Positions 51,067 to 59,815 of a stretch of 64,000 nucleotides of DNA are shown here, piece after piece. Position 1 is the stretch's first letter, and every line of letters starts with the position of its first letter. The notes under the pieces are model-generated. The model was given only the letters and a program-made list of their open reading frames with translations. It was not told where the DNA came from and searched no databases. Source of the DNA: DATHBD01 sp035296325. Lineage in GTDB: Bacteria > Actinomycetota > Actinomycetes > Mycobacteriales > Micromonosporaceae. The stretch covers positions 66,712 through 130,711 of the forward strand of contig DATHBD010000073.1 of the NCBI GenBank assembly GCA_035296325.1. Direction: 5' to 3'. The translations under genes were made by a program, and so were the position numbers.

Positions 51067-52050
51067 GTGAAAGTAGCCTTTGTCGGGAAGGGCGGCAGCG
51101 GCAAGACCACGCTGGCCGCCCTGTTCGCCCGTTATCTCTGTGCGTCACGTGGGCCGGATGGGGATGCTCCACCGGTGCTCGCGATTGACGCCGACATCAA
51201 CCAGCATCTGGCGGCCGCCCTGGGGGCACCCGAGGAGGAGGCGGTGCTGCTCCCCGCGTTGGGGGATCACCTGGGGGAGATCAAGGAGTATCTGCGCGGG
51301 GTGAATCCGCGGATCTCCTCGGCGGCGGCGATGGTGAAGACCACCCCACCGGGGCGGGGGTCCCGGTTGGTGCGGATCGCTGAGCCGAACCCGTTGTATG
51401 AGCGGCTGGTTCGCGAGGTCGGGGGTGTGCGGCTGGCGGTCACCGGCCCGTTCGCCTCAGAGGATCTGGGGGTGGCCTGCTACCACTCCAAGGTCGGCGC
51501 GGTCGAGTTGCTCCTCAATCACCTTGTGGACGGTGCCGGGGAGTACGTGGTGGTGGACATGACCGCCGGTGCGGACTCGTTCGCGTCGGGGTTGTTCACC
51601 CGGTTCGACCTGACGTTCCTGGTGTGTGAGCCGACGGTGCGCAGTGTCGGGGTGTACCGGCAGTACGTCGGCTACGCCCGGGACTACGGGGTGCGCGTGG
51701 CGGTCGTCGGCAACAAGGTCGACGACGCCGATGACGTGGCGTTCCTGCGCGAGCAGGTGGGTGCCGACCTGCTGTGCTGGGTGGGCCGGTCGGGATTCGT
51801 GAAGGCCGGCGAACGGGGTCGGGTGCTGCCGATCGCGGATCTGGAACCCGGCAACGCCGCCGCGTTGACCACCATGCGGGCGGCGCTGGACGGATCAGTC
51901 AAGGACTGGGCACGCTATACATCACAGGCTGTTGATTTTCACCTACGCAATGCTACCGCCTGGGGGAACGAGCGGGTCGGAGAGAACCTCGCCGACCAGG
52001 TCGACCCGCACTTCGTGCTCGGGCCGGCGATCAGCGCCGCGCTCGGCTGA
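51067..52050 (+). CDS. CooC/ParA-like P-loop ATPase
   Basis: A 327-residue SIMIBI-class ATPase. The deviant Walker A motif KGGSGKTT is at about residues 8-15 (VAFVGKGGSGKTTLAALFARYL), then the ADINQHLAAALG switch (DxN type as in CooC and NifH relatives). VVVDMTAGADSFASGLFTRFDLTFLVCEPT corresponds to Walker B, and VVGNKVDD to the base-binding loop. CooC-like proteins insert metals or control partner proteins with ATP. The GTG is supported by the leaderless promoter; an ATG at 51043 in frame is possible but has no Shine-Dalgarno. Two genes follow closely in the same direction. Confidence 0.85.
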   Translation: MKVAFVGKGGSGKTTLAALFARYLCASRGPDGDAPPVLAIDADINQHLAAALGAPEEEAVLLPALGDHLGEIKEYLRGVNPRISSAAAMVKTTPPGRGSRLVRIAEPNPLYERLVREVGGVRLAVTGPFASEDLGVACYHSKVGAVELLLNHLVDGAGEYVVVDMTAGADSFASGLFTRFDLTFLVCEPTVRSVGVYRQYVGYARDYGVRVAVVGNKVDDADDVAFLREQVGADLLCWVGRSGFVKAGERGRVLPIADLEPGNAAALTTMRAALDGSVKDWARYTSQAVDFHLRNATAWGNERVGENLADQVDPHFVLGPAISAALG

Positions 52051-52065
52051 CAGAAGGAGAAACGG

Positions 52066-52458
52066 ATGTCCCTGGACGTACCCACCGCCCTGCTGGAGCG
52101 GGCCGAAGCCGGCCCGGTCGACAATGCCGAGTTCGTGGCCTGCGTGCGCGAATCGCTGCCGTATGCCTGGACGATCATCTCCGGCGTGGCCGGCGACCTG
52201 CGGTCCAGCGGCGGCGAGTTCGCCGACCACGAGGTCCCGCCGCCGAGCGAGGCCGAGCGTGGCCAACTGCTGCGCGCGTTGGCAAGCGACGCGATCCGCG
52301 GCGGCCTGGAACGCCACTTCGGCGTGAAGCTGGCATTCCAGAACTGCCACCGCGTCGCCGCGTTCACCCCCGCAGCCGTGGACAGCGCCCGCTACCGGGA
52401 GTTCATTTCCCCGCGCGGGCAACTGCTCAACCAGTCACCGGAACTGCGTGACTGCTGA
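52066..52458 (+). CDS. SCO5389-family protein, unknown function
   Basis: A 130-residue cytoplasmic protein. The text SLPYAWTIISGVAGDL, then PPPSEAERGQLLRALASDAIRGGLERHFGVKLAFQNCHRVAAF and the end QLLNQSPELRDC, is what I recall for the actinobacterial SCO5389 family, which is widely conserved but uncharacterised. The ATG at 52066 has AAGGAGAAA upstream, 15 bases after the ATPase stop. The 3' end overlaps the next gene by 11 bases. The conserved Cys/His pair (NCHR) might bind a metal; this is a guess from the residues. Confidence 0.8.
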   Translation: MSLDVPTALLERAEAGPVDNAEFVACVRESLPYAWTIISGVAGDLRSSGGEFADHEVPPPSEAERGQLLRALASDAIRGGLERHFGVKLAFQNCHRVAAFTPAAVDSARYREFISPRGQLLNQSPELRDC

Positions 52459-53548
52459 CCACCCGTCCGCTGTCGGGTCCGTCGCACCCGCGACGGGCCC
52501 GACGCCGCGGGTGGACCTGTTCCTGCTCGCCGGGCAGTTCCCCGGCACCGACCACACCACAACCCTTCGCACCGCCGTGGACTACGCCGAAGCCGCCGAA
52601 GCCGCCGGCTTCCACGGTGTGTGGCTGGCCGAGCACCACTTCATCTCCTACGGTGTCTGCCCGTCGGCGACCGTGCTCGCCGGGTACCTGCTCGGGCACA
52701 CCAGCACGTTGCGGGTCGGCACCGCCGCGGCGATCCTGTCCAACCGACACCCCGTCGCACTGGCCGAGGAAGCCACCCTCCTCGACGCGGTCTCCGGCGG
52801 GCGGTTCGATCTCGGCGTCGCCCGCGGCGGCCCATGGGTCGACCTCGAAGTGTTCGGCACCGGACTGCACCGCTTCACCCACGGCTTCGCGGAATCCCTC
52901 GACCTGCTGATCGCCGCCCGCTCCGGGAAACCCACCGTCCGCGCCGACGGCGAACACTTCCGGTTCCGCGACGTGACCGTGGTGCCGCGCCCGCCGCGGC
53001 AGCGGCCCGTGTGGGTGGCGGCCACCTCATCATCCACCGTGGACATCGCAGCCCAGCGCGGCCAACCGCTGCTGCTCGGCATGCACGACAACGACACCGC
53101 CAAAGCCGCCATGCTCAACCGTTACGCCACTACGGCCGACCAGGCCGGACATGATCCCGACGCCATCGACCACGCCTCCGCGCACCTGGCGTTCGTCGCC
53201 GACACCGTCGGACAGGCCGAGACCGCACTGCGCGCTGCCCTGCCCGGCTGGCTCGCCCGCACCCGCGAGTACACCCGCATCGACGGCGCCCCAGCGACCC
53301 GCCGGGATCTGGACGCCTACGTCGAACATCTCCTGGCCGTACACCCGGTCGGGCCACCGCAGCGCTGCATCGAGCGACTTCACGCCAGCTGCGCCGCCAC
53401 CGGCGCACGCCACCTCCTGCTCATGGTCGAAGGCGGCGGGCACCCCGACCTGACCCTCGAAACGATCAATCGACTCGGCGCCGAAGTCCTGCCCGCCCTC
53501 CGCCACGGGCACTGCCGTGCGGCCCCTCCCCGACCTCGCCGTCGGTGA
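52448..53548 (+). CDS. LLM-class flavin-dependent oxidoreductase
   Basis: A 366-residue luciferase-like monooxygenase (PF00296). Typical segments: DLFLLAGQFPGTDHTTTLRTAVDYAEAAEAAGFHGVWLAEHHF, LRVGTAAAILSNRHPVALAEEATLLDAVSGGRFDLGVARGG, and PVWVAATSSSTVDIAAQRGQPLLLG. The enzyme would use reduced FMN or F420 on an unknown substrate. The GTG start overlaps the SCO5389-family gene. Its last codons (PRPRRR) overlap a MarR-like remnant on the other strand, so the C-terminus may be secondarily extended. Confidence 0.88.
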   Translation: MTADHPSAVGSVAPATGPTPRVDLFLLAGQFPGTDHTTTLRTAVDYAEAAEAAGFHGVWLAEHHFISYGVCPSATVLAGYLLGHTSTLRVGTAAAILSNRHPVALAEEATLLDAVSGGRFDLGVARGGPWVDLEVFGTGLHRFTHGFAESLDLLIAARSGKPTVRADGEHFRFRDVTVVPRPPRQRPVWVAATSSSTVDIAAQRGQPLLLGMHDNDTAKAAMLNRYATTADQAGHDPDAIDHASAHLAFVADTVGQAETALRAALPGWLARTREYTRIDGAPATRRDLDAYVEHLLAVHPVGPPQRCIERLHASCAATGARHLLLMVEGGGHPDLTLETINRLGAEVLPALRHGHCRAAPPRPRRR

Positions 53549-53653
53549 GCTCCAGCACCACTCCGCGGCCGTCGTCGCCAGTAGCGTGCCGGTGCACCCA
53601 GCCGCGTGCAACGAGGTCGTCCACCAGCCGGCTGGTCATCGGACTGGGCCGTT
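53534..53653 (-). pseudogene. MarR-family winged-helix remnant
   Basis: On the minus strand from about 53653 the frame reads RERPSPMTSRLVDDLVARGWVHRH, then DDGRGVVLELTDGE. This matches the recognition helix and wing of MarR regulators (RLVDxLxxRGxVxR...DxRGxxxxLT). The N-terminal half and the C-terminal dimerisation helices are missing: the upstream DNA is the coding sequence of a different gene, and the frame then runs into the 3' end of the LLM gene. The ATG at 53638 overlaps the stop of the upstream gene. Most likely a decayed regulator cut by rearrangement; a chance frame is less likely given the motif match. Confidence 0.5.
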
Positions 53654-54526
53654 CACGTTGTCGGCCCGCTCGATCAGATGGGTCACGGCGATCCGGGTCG
53701 CCACGATGAAGCCGATCAGGAACGGGTCGCCACCGTCGTGTTCACCCGGTGGCGCTTCGGCCGCCGGGCGCCGCAGTTCGCGCGCAAAAGCCTCGCGCCA
53801 CCGCACCTCAGGCTCCGACCAGCCGCCCTCCGCCAGCTTCGCCTGGATCGCTGCGTGACGCCCACGCAGTGTGTCCAGCCAGTCGCGGACTCGGTCGAGG
53901 GTCTCCAACTCGGGCAGGGCGGCCAGCAGTGACTCCGCGGTGACCTGCGCGGGCAGCGCTGGGTGGCGGGAGAGCACGCCCTGGACGCGTCGCAGCCGGG
54001 CAAGCCGTCGTTCGTTGGGATCGGGTGCCACCCGCGCGAGGTAACGCGCCAGGTCCGTCGGCTCCAGCGCCGCCGGCGGCGGGACATCCGGCGGTGCGGG
54101 CCGGGTCAGGTCGTCGGTGCTGCCCCGGATCGCGGCGATGCGGCGCTCGACGCGTCTGGCGAAGGCCGCTCGGCCGGCCAGATAGCCTTCGCGGTACGGT
54201 CCGTCGCCCGGCGGGGCGCGGTCGGGGATGGCGGCGAGTTCCACCATCAATGCATCGGCGAGCGACGTGCCGACCGGCGGCAGTACCGCACCGGGGGCGA
54301 GTGAGCGCAGGTCCCGGGCCGCCCGGTCGACCCCCAGCTTGGTCCAGGCACCCTGCTGACGCGCCTTGTCGAGCATGTGCAACTCCGGCATGCCGGCGAG
54401 GATGGTGTGCACGACCGACCACGCGACGCGGTAGTCGGCTCCCGCCGACTGCATGATCTTGATCAGCCGAGAGCGCCGGTTGTACGCCGCCTCCTCAGGA
54501 TCCAAGAAGTCGAATGGCGTCCCCAT
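53636..54526 (-). CDS. Hypothetical cytoplasmic protein
   Basis: A 296-residue protein I do not recognise. The ATG at 54526 was chosen because the sequence from MGTPFDFLDPEEAAYNRRSRLIKIMQ looks coding, while any longer version would be Arg-rich and run through a terminator hairpin. It is rich in Arg, Ala and Leu, mostly helical, with no membrane segment. Notable parts are YREGYLAGRAAFARRVERRIAAIRG and RLARLRRVQGVLSRHPALPAQVTAESLLAALPELETLDRVRDWLDTL. It follows a terminator, so it has its own transcript. It may have arrived with the event that truncated the MarR gene. Confidence 0.6.
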   Translation of the reverse strand: MGTPFDFLDPEEAAYNRRSRLIKIMQSAGADYRVAWSVVHTILAGMPELHMLDKARQQGAWTKLGVDRAARDLRSLAPGAVLPPVGTSLADALMVELAAIPDRAPPGDGPYREGYLAGRAAFARRVERRIAAIRGSTDDLTRPAPPDVPPPAALEPTDLARYLARVAPDPNERRLARLRRVQGVLSRHPALPAQVTAESLLAALPELETLDRVRDWLDTLRGRHAAIQAKLAEGGWSEPEVRWREAFARELRRPAAEAPPGEHDGGDPFLIGFIVATRIAVTHLIERADNVNGPVR

Positions 54527-54660
54527 CTGGCAAGCATGGACACCGCCGTGTCCCAGGCAAAGGCCGTGGCCTAGAGCGGTCACGGGCGCAGGACACGCGG
54601 TGGGGCGCCGCCATCGAAGTGCCCGATCCCACCGCCGTCCGGCGAGAAGCGCCTCTATGT

Positions 54661-54695
54661 GTTCCCTGCGCCGGGCGCGGCCGGGCGCAGGGAAC
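54661..54695 (-). terminator. Hairpin downstream of the MerR-PP2C gene
   Basis: GTTCCCTGCGCC (54661-54672) pairs with GGCGCAGGGAAC (54684-54695) around an 11-base GC loop, starting 18 bases past the stop at 54713. Confidence 0.65.
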
Positions 54696-54712
54696 ATCGA
54701 GGAGTGCGGGGC

Positions 54713-55780
54713 CTACACCGCGGCGATATCGGCGATGACGCAGGCGATATTGTCCGGCGCCCCTGCCGCGTGAGCCAGACCGATCAGTTGCTGCACCGCC
54801 TGCTCGGGATCGGTGGCGGCGCTCAGCGTCGACTGCAGGGCAGCCCGGTCGACGACGGCGGACAGCCCGTCGGAGCACAGCAGGTACCGGTCACCGGGCA
54901 GGGCGGCGCGGAGCGCAAGGTCGGTCTCGACCTGCTGCCCGCCGCCGAGGGCGCGTACCAGCACGGCGCGCTGGGGATGCGCGGCCGCCTGGTCCCGGTC
55001 GAGCTTGCCTTGATCGACCTGCGTCTGCACCCAGGTGTGATCCTGGGTGAGCAGGGACAGCTCGCCGCCACGCAACAGGTACGCCCGGGTGTCACCGATG
55101 TGCACCAGGGCCAGCTGGGATCCGCTGCGCAGCAGCGCGGTCAGCGTGGTGACCGGCTGGTGATCATCGGTCGCGAGGGCGCGCACGGTGCGGTCGGCGT
55201 CGGTGACCGCCCCGGCCAGCATCGTCAACAGGTCGGCCGCCGGTACGTCGACGGACTCCAACGCCTTGAGGGCGTCGATGGCAGCCGTGCTGGCCGCGGC
55301 GCCGCCGGGCCCTCGCATACCGTCGGCGACGGCCAGCAACCGATCGCTGGCGTACGCGGCGTCCTCGTTGCTGTCGCGTCCGGAGCCGGCGTCGCAGCCG
55401 GCGGCGTACCGGACGGCAAGGATGGGGTTCGCGTGAGACATGGTGGTGGTCCCTTCGGAGAGGTGGTCCACGAGGAGATTGGCGAGCCGTGCGCGGGCTG
55501 CGGTATCGGCGGTGACCTGCTGCCAGTACGCGGTGATTGCCTCAGCCGCCGCTGCAGGATCCAGGCCACACACGGTGCGGATCTTCGCCAGTGGCATGCC
55601 GATGCGACGTAGCTGAGCGACCAGCCGGGCCAGCGCAAGCTGCTCCGGGTCATAGAGCCGGTATCCGGACTCGGGATCGACCGCGGCCGGCGGCAGGAGC
55701 CCCACCTGGTCATACAGGCGCAACGCCTTCGGCGTCAGACCCGCGGCCTGGGCGAACGCCCCGATGGTCAGCAGCCCCAC
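54713..55780 (-). CDS. MerR-type regulator fused to a PP2C-family phosphatase
   Basis: A 355-residue fusion. Residues 1-70 are a MerR helix-turn-helix with wings (LTIGAFAQAAGLTPKALRLYDQVGLLPP, then GYRLYDPEQLALARLVAQLRRIGMPLAKI), followed by a short helical linker. From about residue 120 is a PP2C-type Ser/Thr phosphatase: GRDSNEDAAY, VADGMRG (metal-binding Asp), HIGDTRAYLL, LLCSDGLS and PDNIACVIA. All key acidic residues are present. The DNA-binding part could therefore be controlled by, or direct, dephosphorylation of a partner, perhaps a Ser/Thr kinase target. The start is the ATG at 55780; a 15-base palindrome lies 40 bases upstream. Confidence 0.85.
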   Translation of the reverse strand: MGLLTIGAFAQAAGLTPKALRLYDQVGLLPPAAVDPESGYRLYDPEQLALARLVAQLRRIGMPLAKIRTVCGLDPAAAAEAITAYWQQVTADTAARARLANLLVDHLSEGTTTMSHANPILAVRYAAGCDAGSGRDSNEDAAYASDRLLAVADGMRGPGGAAASTAAIDALKALESVDVPAADLLTMLAGAVTDADRTVRALATDDHQPVTTLTALLRSGSQLALVHIGDTRAYLLRGGELSLLTQDHTWVQTQVDQGKLDRDQAAAHPQRAVLVRALGGGQQVETDLALRAALPGDRYLLCSDGLSAVVDRAALQSTLSAATDPEQAVQQLIGLAHAAGAPDNIACVIADIAAV

Positions 55781-55818
55781 GTCGACATCCTCCTCGTGCC
55801 GGTCACAGCGACCGGCAC

Positions 55819-55833
55819 GCCCCAGGCTGGGGC
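55819..55833. promoter_or_regulatory. Palindrome GCCCCAGGCTGGGGC, possible MerR operator
   Basis: Seven-base arms around one central base, 39 bases upstream of the MerR-PP2C start codon. A direct repeat GGTCAAGGTCAA (55843-55854; TTGACC on the coding strand) lies next to it and may hold the -35 element. No -10 was clear. Confidence 0.35.
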
Positions 55834-56001
55834 TTCCCCAAAGGTCAAGGTCAAGAACCGGTTGCCGTCATTGCCGATCGGCTTCGGGATCCCTGGGAAG
55901 GGCCGGAGACGGCTCGCGGACGTCGTAACGGCTGCTCAGTGCCGGCTACCGCTGGTGGCCTGGCTGTCGCCCCGCGTGCGCCGAAATGCTACGAAGGGCA
56001 C

Positions 56002-56550
56002 GTGCCCGACCTGACAAGCTCCCGTGATGCCATGTCCCTGGAGACTCCGCGGCTCCTGTTGCGTCGCTGGCGAAGCGATGATCTCGACAGCTTCGCAGCG
56101 ATCAACGCGCAGCCCGAGGTGATGCGCTACATCCACGACGGTCGGACCCTGGACCGAGTCGCGACCGCGGAGCGCCTGGCCACCTATCGGCGGCACTGGG
56201 ACGAGCACGGCTTCGGCCTGTACGCGGTGGAACTCAAGGAGACCGGCGAGCTGGCCGGCTTCACCGGACTAGCACTGCCGATCTTCCTACCCGAGATTAT
56301 GCCCGCCGTGGAGATCGGCTGGCGGCTCGGCCGCGCGCACTGGGGCAAGGGCCTGGCCACCGAGGCGGCCCAGGCCGTGGTCGCCCACACTCGTGCCGAG
56401 CTCGGCCTGCGGCGGCTGGTCAGCATCCACGTCGTCGGCAACGAGGCGTCCGCGCGGGTGATGGTCAAGCTGGGCATGTCGCTGGAGCGCGAGACCGTGC
56501 AACCGGATACCGGCCGCCAGGTCCGGGTCTACGCGATGGACCTCTACTGA
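56002..56550 (+). CDS. GNAT-family N-acetyltransferase (RimJ/RimL-like)
   Basis: A 182-residue acetyltransferase of the PF13302 type: ETPRLLLRRWRSDDLDSFAAINAQPEVMRYI at the start, ELAGFTGLALP, VEIGWRLGRAHWGKGLATEAAQAVVAH (the acetyl-CoA pyrophosphate loop), and VGNEASARVMVKLGMSLERE near the end. It transfers acetyl from acetyl-CoA to an amine on a protein or small molecule. The GTG at 56002 has AAGGG upstream; an ATG at 56032 is an alternative. It stands alone and converges on the MFS gene. Confidence 0.87.
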   Translation: MPDLTSSRDAMSLETPRLLLRRWRSDDLDSFAAINAQPEVMRYIHDGRTLDRVATAERLATYRRHWDEHGFGLYAVELKETGELAGFTGLALPIFLPEIMPAVEIGWRLGRAHWGKGLATEAAQAVVAHTRAELGLRRLVSIHVVGNEASARVMVKLGMSLERETVQPDTGRQVRVYAMDLY

Positions 56551-56680
56551 TCGAGCGGCTCCGCCGCCTCGGCGCGGAACGAAACATGCCGCCCCGGTGA
56601 AGGGCCCTGGTACGTGTACCTGCATCCACCGGCGTGCGACCCGAATGGGGCGCGTGCTGGTTTGAAGTGGATGGTGCCTG

Positions 56681-58084
56681 TCAGTCGTCGTTCGCCGGTC
56701 GAGCCAGGACGTCGGGCGAGCTGCGACGTACGGCTATGACGCCAGCGCCGGCGGCGGCGACGACGGCGCCGAGTAGTAGCCCGGTGTGGTAACCCGTCAC
56801 CAGTGCCTCCGGCTGGGTCGACTCGACGGCTGAGGCGCTGACGAGGGTGGCGACACCGACGGCGATCCCAATCTGCTGGGCAGTGTTCAGGATGCCCGAG
56901 GCCCTGCCCTCGTCCGCCGGGGTGAGGCCGGCAGTGCCAGCGATCGTGGCACCGACGAAAGCGCTCCCGAGTCCGAGCCCGGACAACAGAAGGCCCGGTA
57001 GCACGTGTCGGTGATACGAGCCGTCGACCGGCAGGTATCCGAACGATACCTGCGCGGTGGCGACCATGAGGAGACCGGTAAGGGCGAGGGTCCGGGCGGG
57101 TATCCGGCTGGCGAGTCGCGCCGCGAGCGTAGAGCCGATGAGGGCGAACAGCGCGCTCGGGGCGATGGCCAGGCCGGTCGCCGTGGGTCCGAGCCCGCTG
57201 ATCCGCTGCAGGTAGAGCACCAGCAGGAAGCCTTGGCTGCCGACCACCGCCATGAGGCATCCGATCGCAACGGCCGCGGCTGGGAGTGCGGTGCGGGTGA
57301 GCGATTGCAGCGGTATCAGCGGATCCGGTGCGCGGGCCTCGACGGCTACGAACGTCGCGAGCAGCGCAGCGGCGGACCCGACCAGCACCACCGTGCCGGG
57401 CTCGGTCCAGCCGTGGGCCTGGCCGCGGGTTACGGCGAACACCAGTGTCGCCGTACCCAGTGTCGCGGTGACTGCACCGGGTATGTCCAGCCGTGATGCC
57501 GGCGGCTTCGATGACGGCCCGGCCGGTAGAACCCGCAGGGCGACGGCGACCGCGGCGACTCCCGGCGGCACGTTGACCGCGAAGACGAGGTGCCAGCCGG
57601 CGATGTCGACGAGCACCCCGCCGAGGATCAGGCCGCCCGCCGCGCCGGAGGCGCCGATGGAAGCCCAGATTCCCAGCACCCGGTTGCGGCCGGGGCCCTC
57701 TGGATAGAGGTCGAGCAGTAGGGCGAACGCCGCAGCGGAGGCGAACGCCGCTCCGGCGCCCTGTGCTGACCGGCCGCCGAGCAGCATGGGCATCGCGGGG
57801 GCTACCGCGCACAGCAGCGAGGCGAGGGTGAACGTGGCGGTGCCGGCGATGAATATGCGGCGGGTCCCCGCCAGGTCGGCGGCTCGGCCGGCAAGGAGCA
57901 GCAGACCACCGAACGCGGCCGCGTACAGGGAGATCACGTACTGCAGGGTGCGTTCGTCGGTGGTGAGGTCGGCCCGGATCGCGTCCACGGCCACTGTCGT
58001 GATCGTGCTGTCGAGCACCACCATGAACTGGACGGCGCACAGCACAGCAACCGCAGCCCGGCGACGGGCGGCGAGATCGGTCAT
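56681..58084 (-). CDS. MFS transporter, DHA2-like (14-TM drug exporter type)
   Basis: A 467-residue membrane protein with about 14 spans. The N-terminus VLCAVQFMVVLDSTITTVAVDAI carries the LDxTI-type motif of TM1 in DHA2 drug exporters, and LLLLAGRAADLAGTRRIFIAG is the loop 2-3 motif A. The TM5 motif C appears as ASIGASGAAGGLILGGVLVD. It probably exports a small hydrophobic compound with proton exchange. The ATG overlaps the stop of the SDR gene by four bases, so the two are co-translated. The divergent LysR is the likely regulator. Confidence 0.88.
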   Translation of the reverse strand: MTDLAARRRAAVAVLCAVQFMVVLDSTITTVAVDAIRADLTTDERTLQYVISLYAAAFGGLLLLAGRAADLAGTRRIFIAGTATFTLASLLCAVAPAMPMLLGGRSAQGAGAAFASAAAFALLLDLYPEGPGRNRVLGIWASIGASGAAGGLILGGVLVDIAGWHLVFAVNVPPGVAAVAVALRVLPAGPSSKPPASRLDIPGAVTATLGTATLVFAVTRGQAHGWTEPGTVVLVGSAAALLATFVAVEARAPDPLIPLQSLTRTALPAAAVAIGCLMAVVGSQGFLLVLYLQRISGLGPTATGLAIAPSALFALIGSTLAARLASRIPARTLALTGLLMVATAQVSFGYLPVDGSYHRHVLPGLLLSGLGLGSAFVGATIAGTAGLTPADEGRASGILNTAQQIGIAVGVATLVSASAVESTQPEALVTGYHTGLLLGAVVAAAGAGVIAVRRSSPDVLARPANDD

Positions 58085-58830
58085 GCTGTCAGGCCGCCGT
58101 CGAGGGGGATGATCACTCCGTTGAGGTAGTCGGCGCCGGGGCCGGCGAGGAACGCCACGACGGCAGCCACGTCGGCGGCGGTGGCCAGCCGCCGGGCCGG
58201 GATGGTCGGCAGCACGTCGTGCTCGATGTCGAGGAACTGCTGAACCGGCGCGGACATCGGACCATCAACGACGATGCCGGGGTTGACCGCATTGGCGCGT
58301 ACCCCCTCCGGGCCGTGCTCGAGCGCCCACGTGCGGGTCAGACTGTCCAGCGCCGCCTTCGACGAGTTGTAGATTGCCGCGCCCCAGAATGTCTTGAGCG
58401 TCCCGATCGAGCTGATGTTGATGATCCGTCCGGCGCCGGACGCGATGAGGGCCGGGAGCGCGGCCTGGGTCAGGAAGAACGTGGCTTTGTAGTTGAGCGC
58501 GACGATCCGGTCGAAGTCCTCCTCCGTGCCCTGGATCGCTGGTCCGCTGGTGTGCGCGGCTGCGTTGTTGACGAGGATGTCGAGCCGACCGAACTGGTCG
58601 ATCGTCGTGTCGATGACACGGCGGTGCGTCTCGCGATCGGTCAGGTCCGCGGCGACGAACGACGCGCGGGGCAGGTGCCTCACGGCGGCCTCGCCGGCCC
58701 GGGTGCGGCGGCCGACGACGGTGACAGCCGCGCCGGCTGCGGCGAGGGTGTGGGCGATGACGGCACCGATGCCACCGCTCGCGCCGGTGACGATCGCGAC
58801 CTTGCCGGCCAAGTCAGGTGTGGGATGCAT
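58081..58830 (-). CDS. Short-chain dehydrogenase/reductase
   Basis: A 249-residue classical SDR. The cofactor motif TGASGGIG is at about residues 16-23, NNAA at about residue 89, catalytic Ser in NISSIG, and Tyr-x3-Lys in IYNSSKAAL. The closing VNPGIVVDGPM and GADYLNGVIIPLDGG are usual. It is NAD(P)-dependent; the substrate is unknown. It is the first gene of an operon with the MFS exporter, which suggests modification and export, or detoxification, of one compound. Confidence 0.92.
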   Translation of the reverse strand: MHPTPDLAGKVAIVTGASGGIGAVIAHTLAAAGAAVTVVGRRTRAGEAAVRHLPRASFVAADLTDRETHRRVIDTTIDQFGRLDILVNNAAAHTSGPAIQGTEEDFDRIVALNYKATFFLTQAALPALIASGAGRIINISSIGTLKTFWGAAIYNSSKAALDSLTRTWALEHGPEGVRANAVNPGIVVDGPMSAPVQQFLDIEHDVLPTIPARRLATAADVAAVVAFLAGPGADYLNGVIIPLDGGLTA

Positions 58831-58900
58831 GGGTACGACCGTAGGAACTCCAGTTCATAAGTTCAAAGATCGATACTAGATGAGTTGATAAGCTGTACGC
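58831..58900. promoter_or_regulatory. Divergent control region, SDR-MFS operon and lysR
   Basis: Seventy AT-rich bases. On the minus strand TAGTAT (58878-58873) is a good -10 without a consensus -35, as expected for a LysR-activated promoter. The arms GAAC/GTTC around 58856-58867 and the sequence GTTCATAAGTTC nearby are candidate LysR contacts. Confidence 0.4.
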
Positions 58901-59815
58901 ATGAAGTTCGACCTACGGCACTTGGAAGCGTTCGTCACCGTTGCCGAGGAGCTGCACTTCGGTCGGGCTGCGGCCCGACTACATCTGGCTCAACCGGCCC
59001 TGTCCCAGCAAATCTTGCGCCTGGAGGCGGCACTCGGCGTGAGTCTGCTGGTGCGTCAACGTCGCCGCACGGCGCTCAGCGATGTCGGCCGCGTCTTCCT
59101 GGTAGAGGCGCAGCGCACCCTGGAACAGGCGCGGGTCGCGGAGTCGGTGGCCGATCGCGCCCGGCGCGGTGAGCTCGGGCGGCTGCGCGTCGGCTACCAC
59201 GCGACCGCCTCGTCTCCACCGTTCCTCTCGGCCCTGGCGGCCTTCGAACAGACCGCCCCCGACGTCGAACTCAACCTCCGGGAACTCCCGATGGGCGTCC
59301 TCGGCCAACCCCTGCACGACGACGTGGTCGACGTCGCCTTCCTCAGTACCGTCGGCGACGTCGACTGCAGACAACCACAGCTGCGAATGCGGACCCTGTC
59401 GACCGAGCGGTTCCTCCTCGCCGCCCCAGCGGGCCATCCACTCACCACACAAGCCGAAATCTCGCTGCAGGACCTCAGCGGAGAGACGCTCGTCATGCTC
59501 AGTCGCGACGTCTGCGCCTTCTGGCACGACGAAATCATCGCGATGTGCCAACGAAGTGGCTACACCCCACGACCCGTCCGGCATGTCGAAGATCTCGGCA
59601 CGCAACTCACGCTCGTCGCAGCCGGCCTCGGGCTGGCACTGGCGCAGGAGTCCACCAGACTATTGCGTACCGACGGGCTCGCCTACGTCCCCGTCCGCGA
59701 CGCCGACCGCGCAGTGACCTCAGCGGTCATGTGGCGACAAGCGGATCCCTCCCCAGCGCTCGCCCGATTTCTCGGCATCCTCGTTTCACCTGGTTCGGCC
59801 GGGCCTGACCGCTAA
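58901..59815 (+). CDS. LysR-family transcriptional regulator
   Basis: A 304-residue protein. The N-terminal winged helix is standard: DLRHLEAFVTVAEELHFGRAAARLHLAQPALSQQILRLEAALGVSLLVRQRR. The remaining 220 residues form the periplasmic-binding-like effector domain (LRVGYHATASSPPFLSALAAFEQTAPDVELNLRELPMG, RFLLAAPAGHPLTTQ). It is divergent from the SDR-MFS operon across 70 bases, so it should control that operon in response to a small molecule. Confidence 0.93.
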   Translation: MKFDLRHLEAFVTVAEELHFGRAAARLHLAQPALSQQILRLEAALGVSLLVRQRRRTALSDVGRVFLVEAQRTLEQARVAESVADRARRGELGRLRVGYHATASSPPFLSALAAFEQTAPDVELNLRELPMGVLGQPLHDDVVDVAFLSTVGDVDCRQPQLRMRTLSTERFLLAAPAGHPLTTQAEISLQDLSGETLVMLSRDVCAFWHDEIIAMCQRSGYTPRPVRHVEDLGTQLTLVAAGLGLALAQESTRLLRTDGLAYVPVRDADRAVTSAVMWRQADPSPALARFLGILVSPGSAGPDR

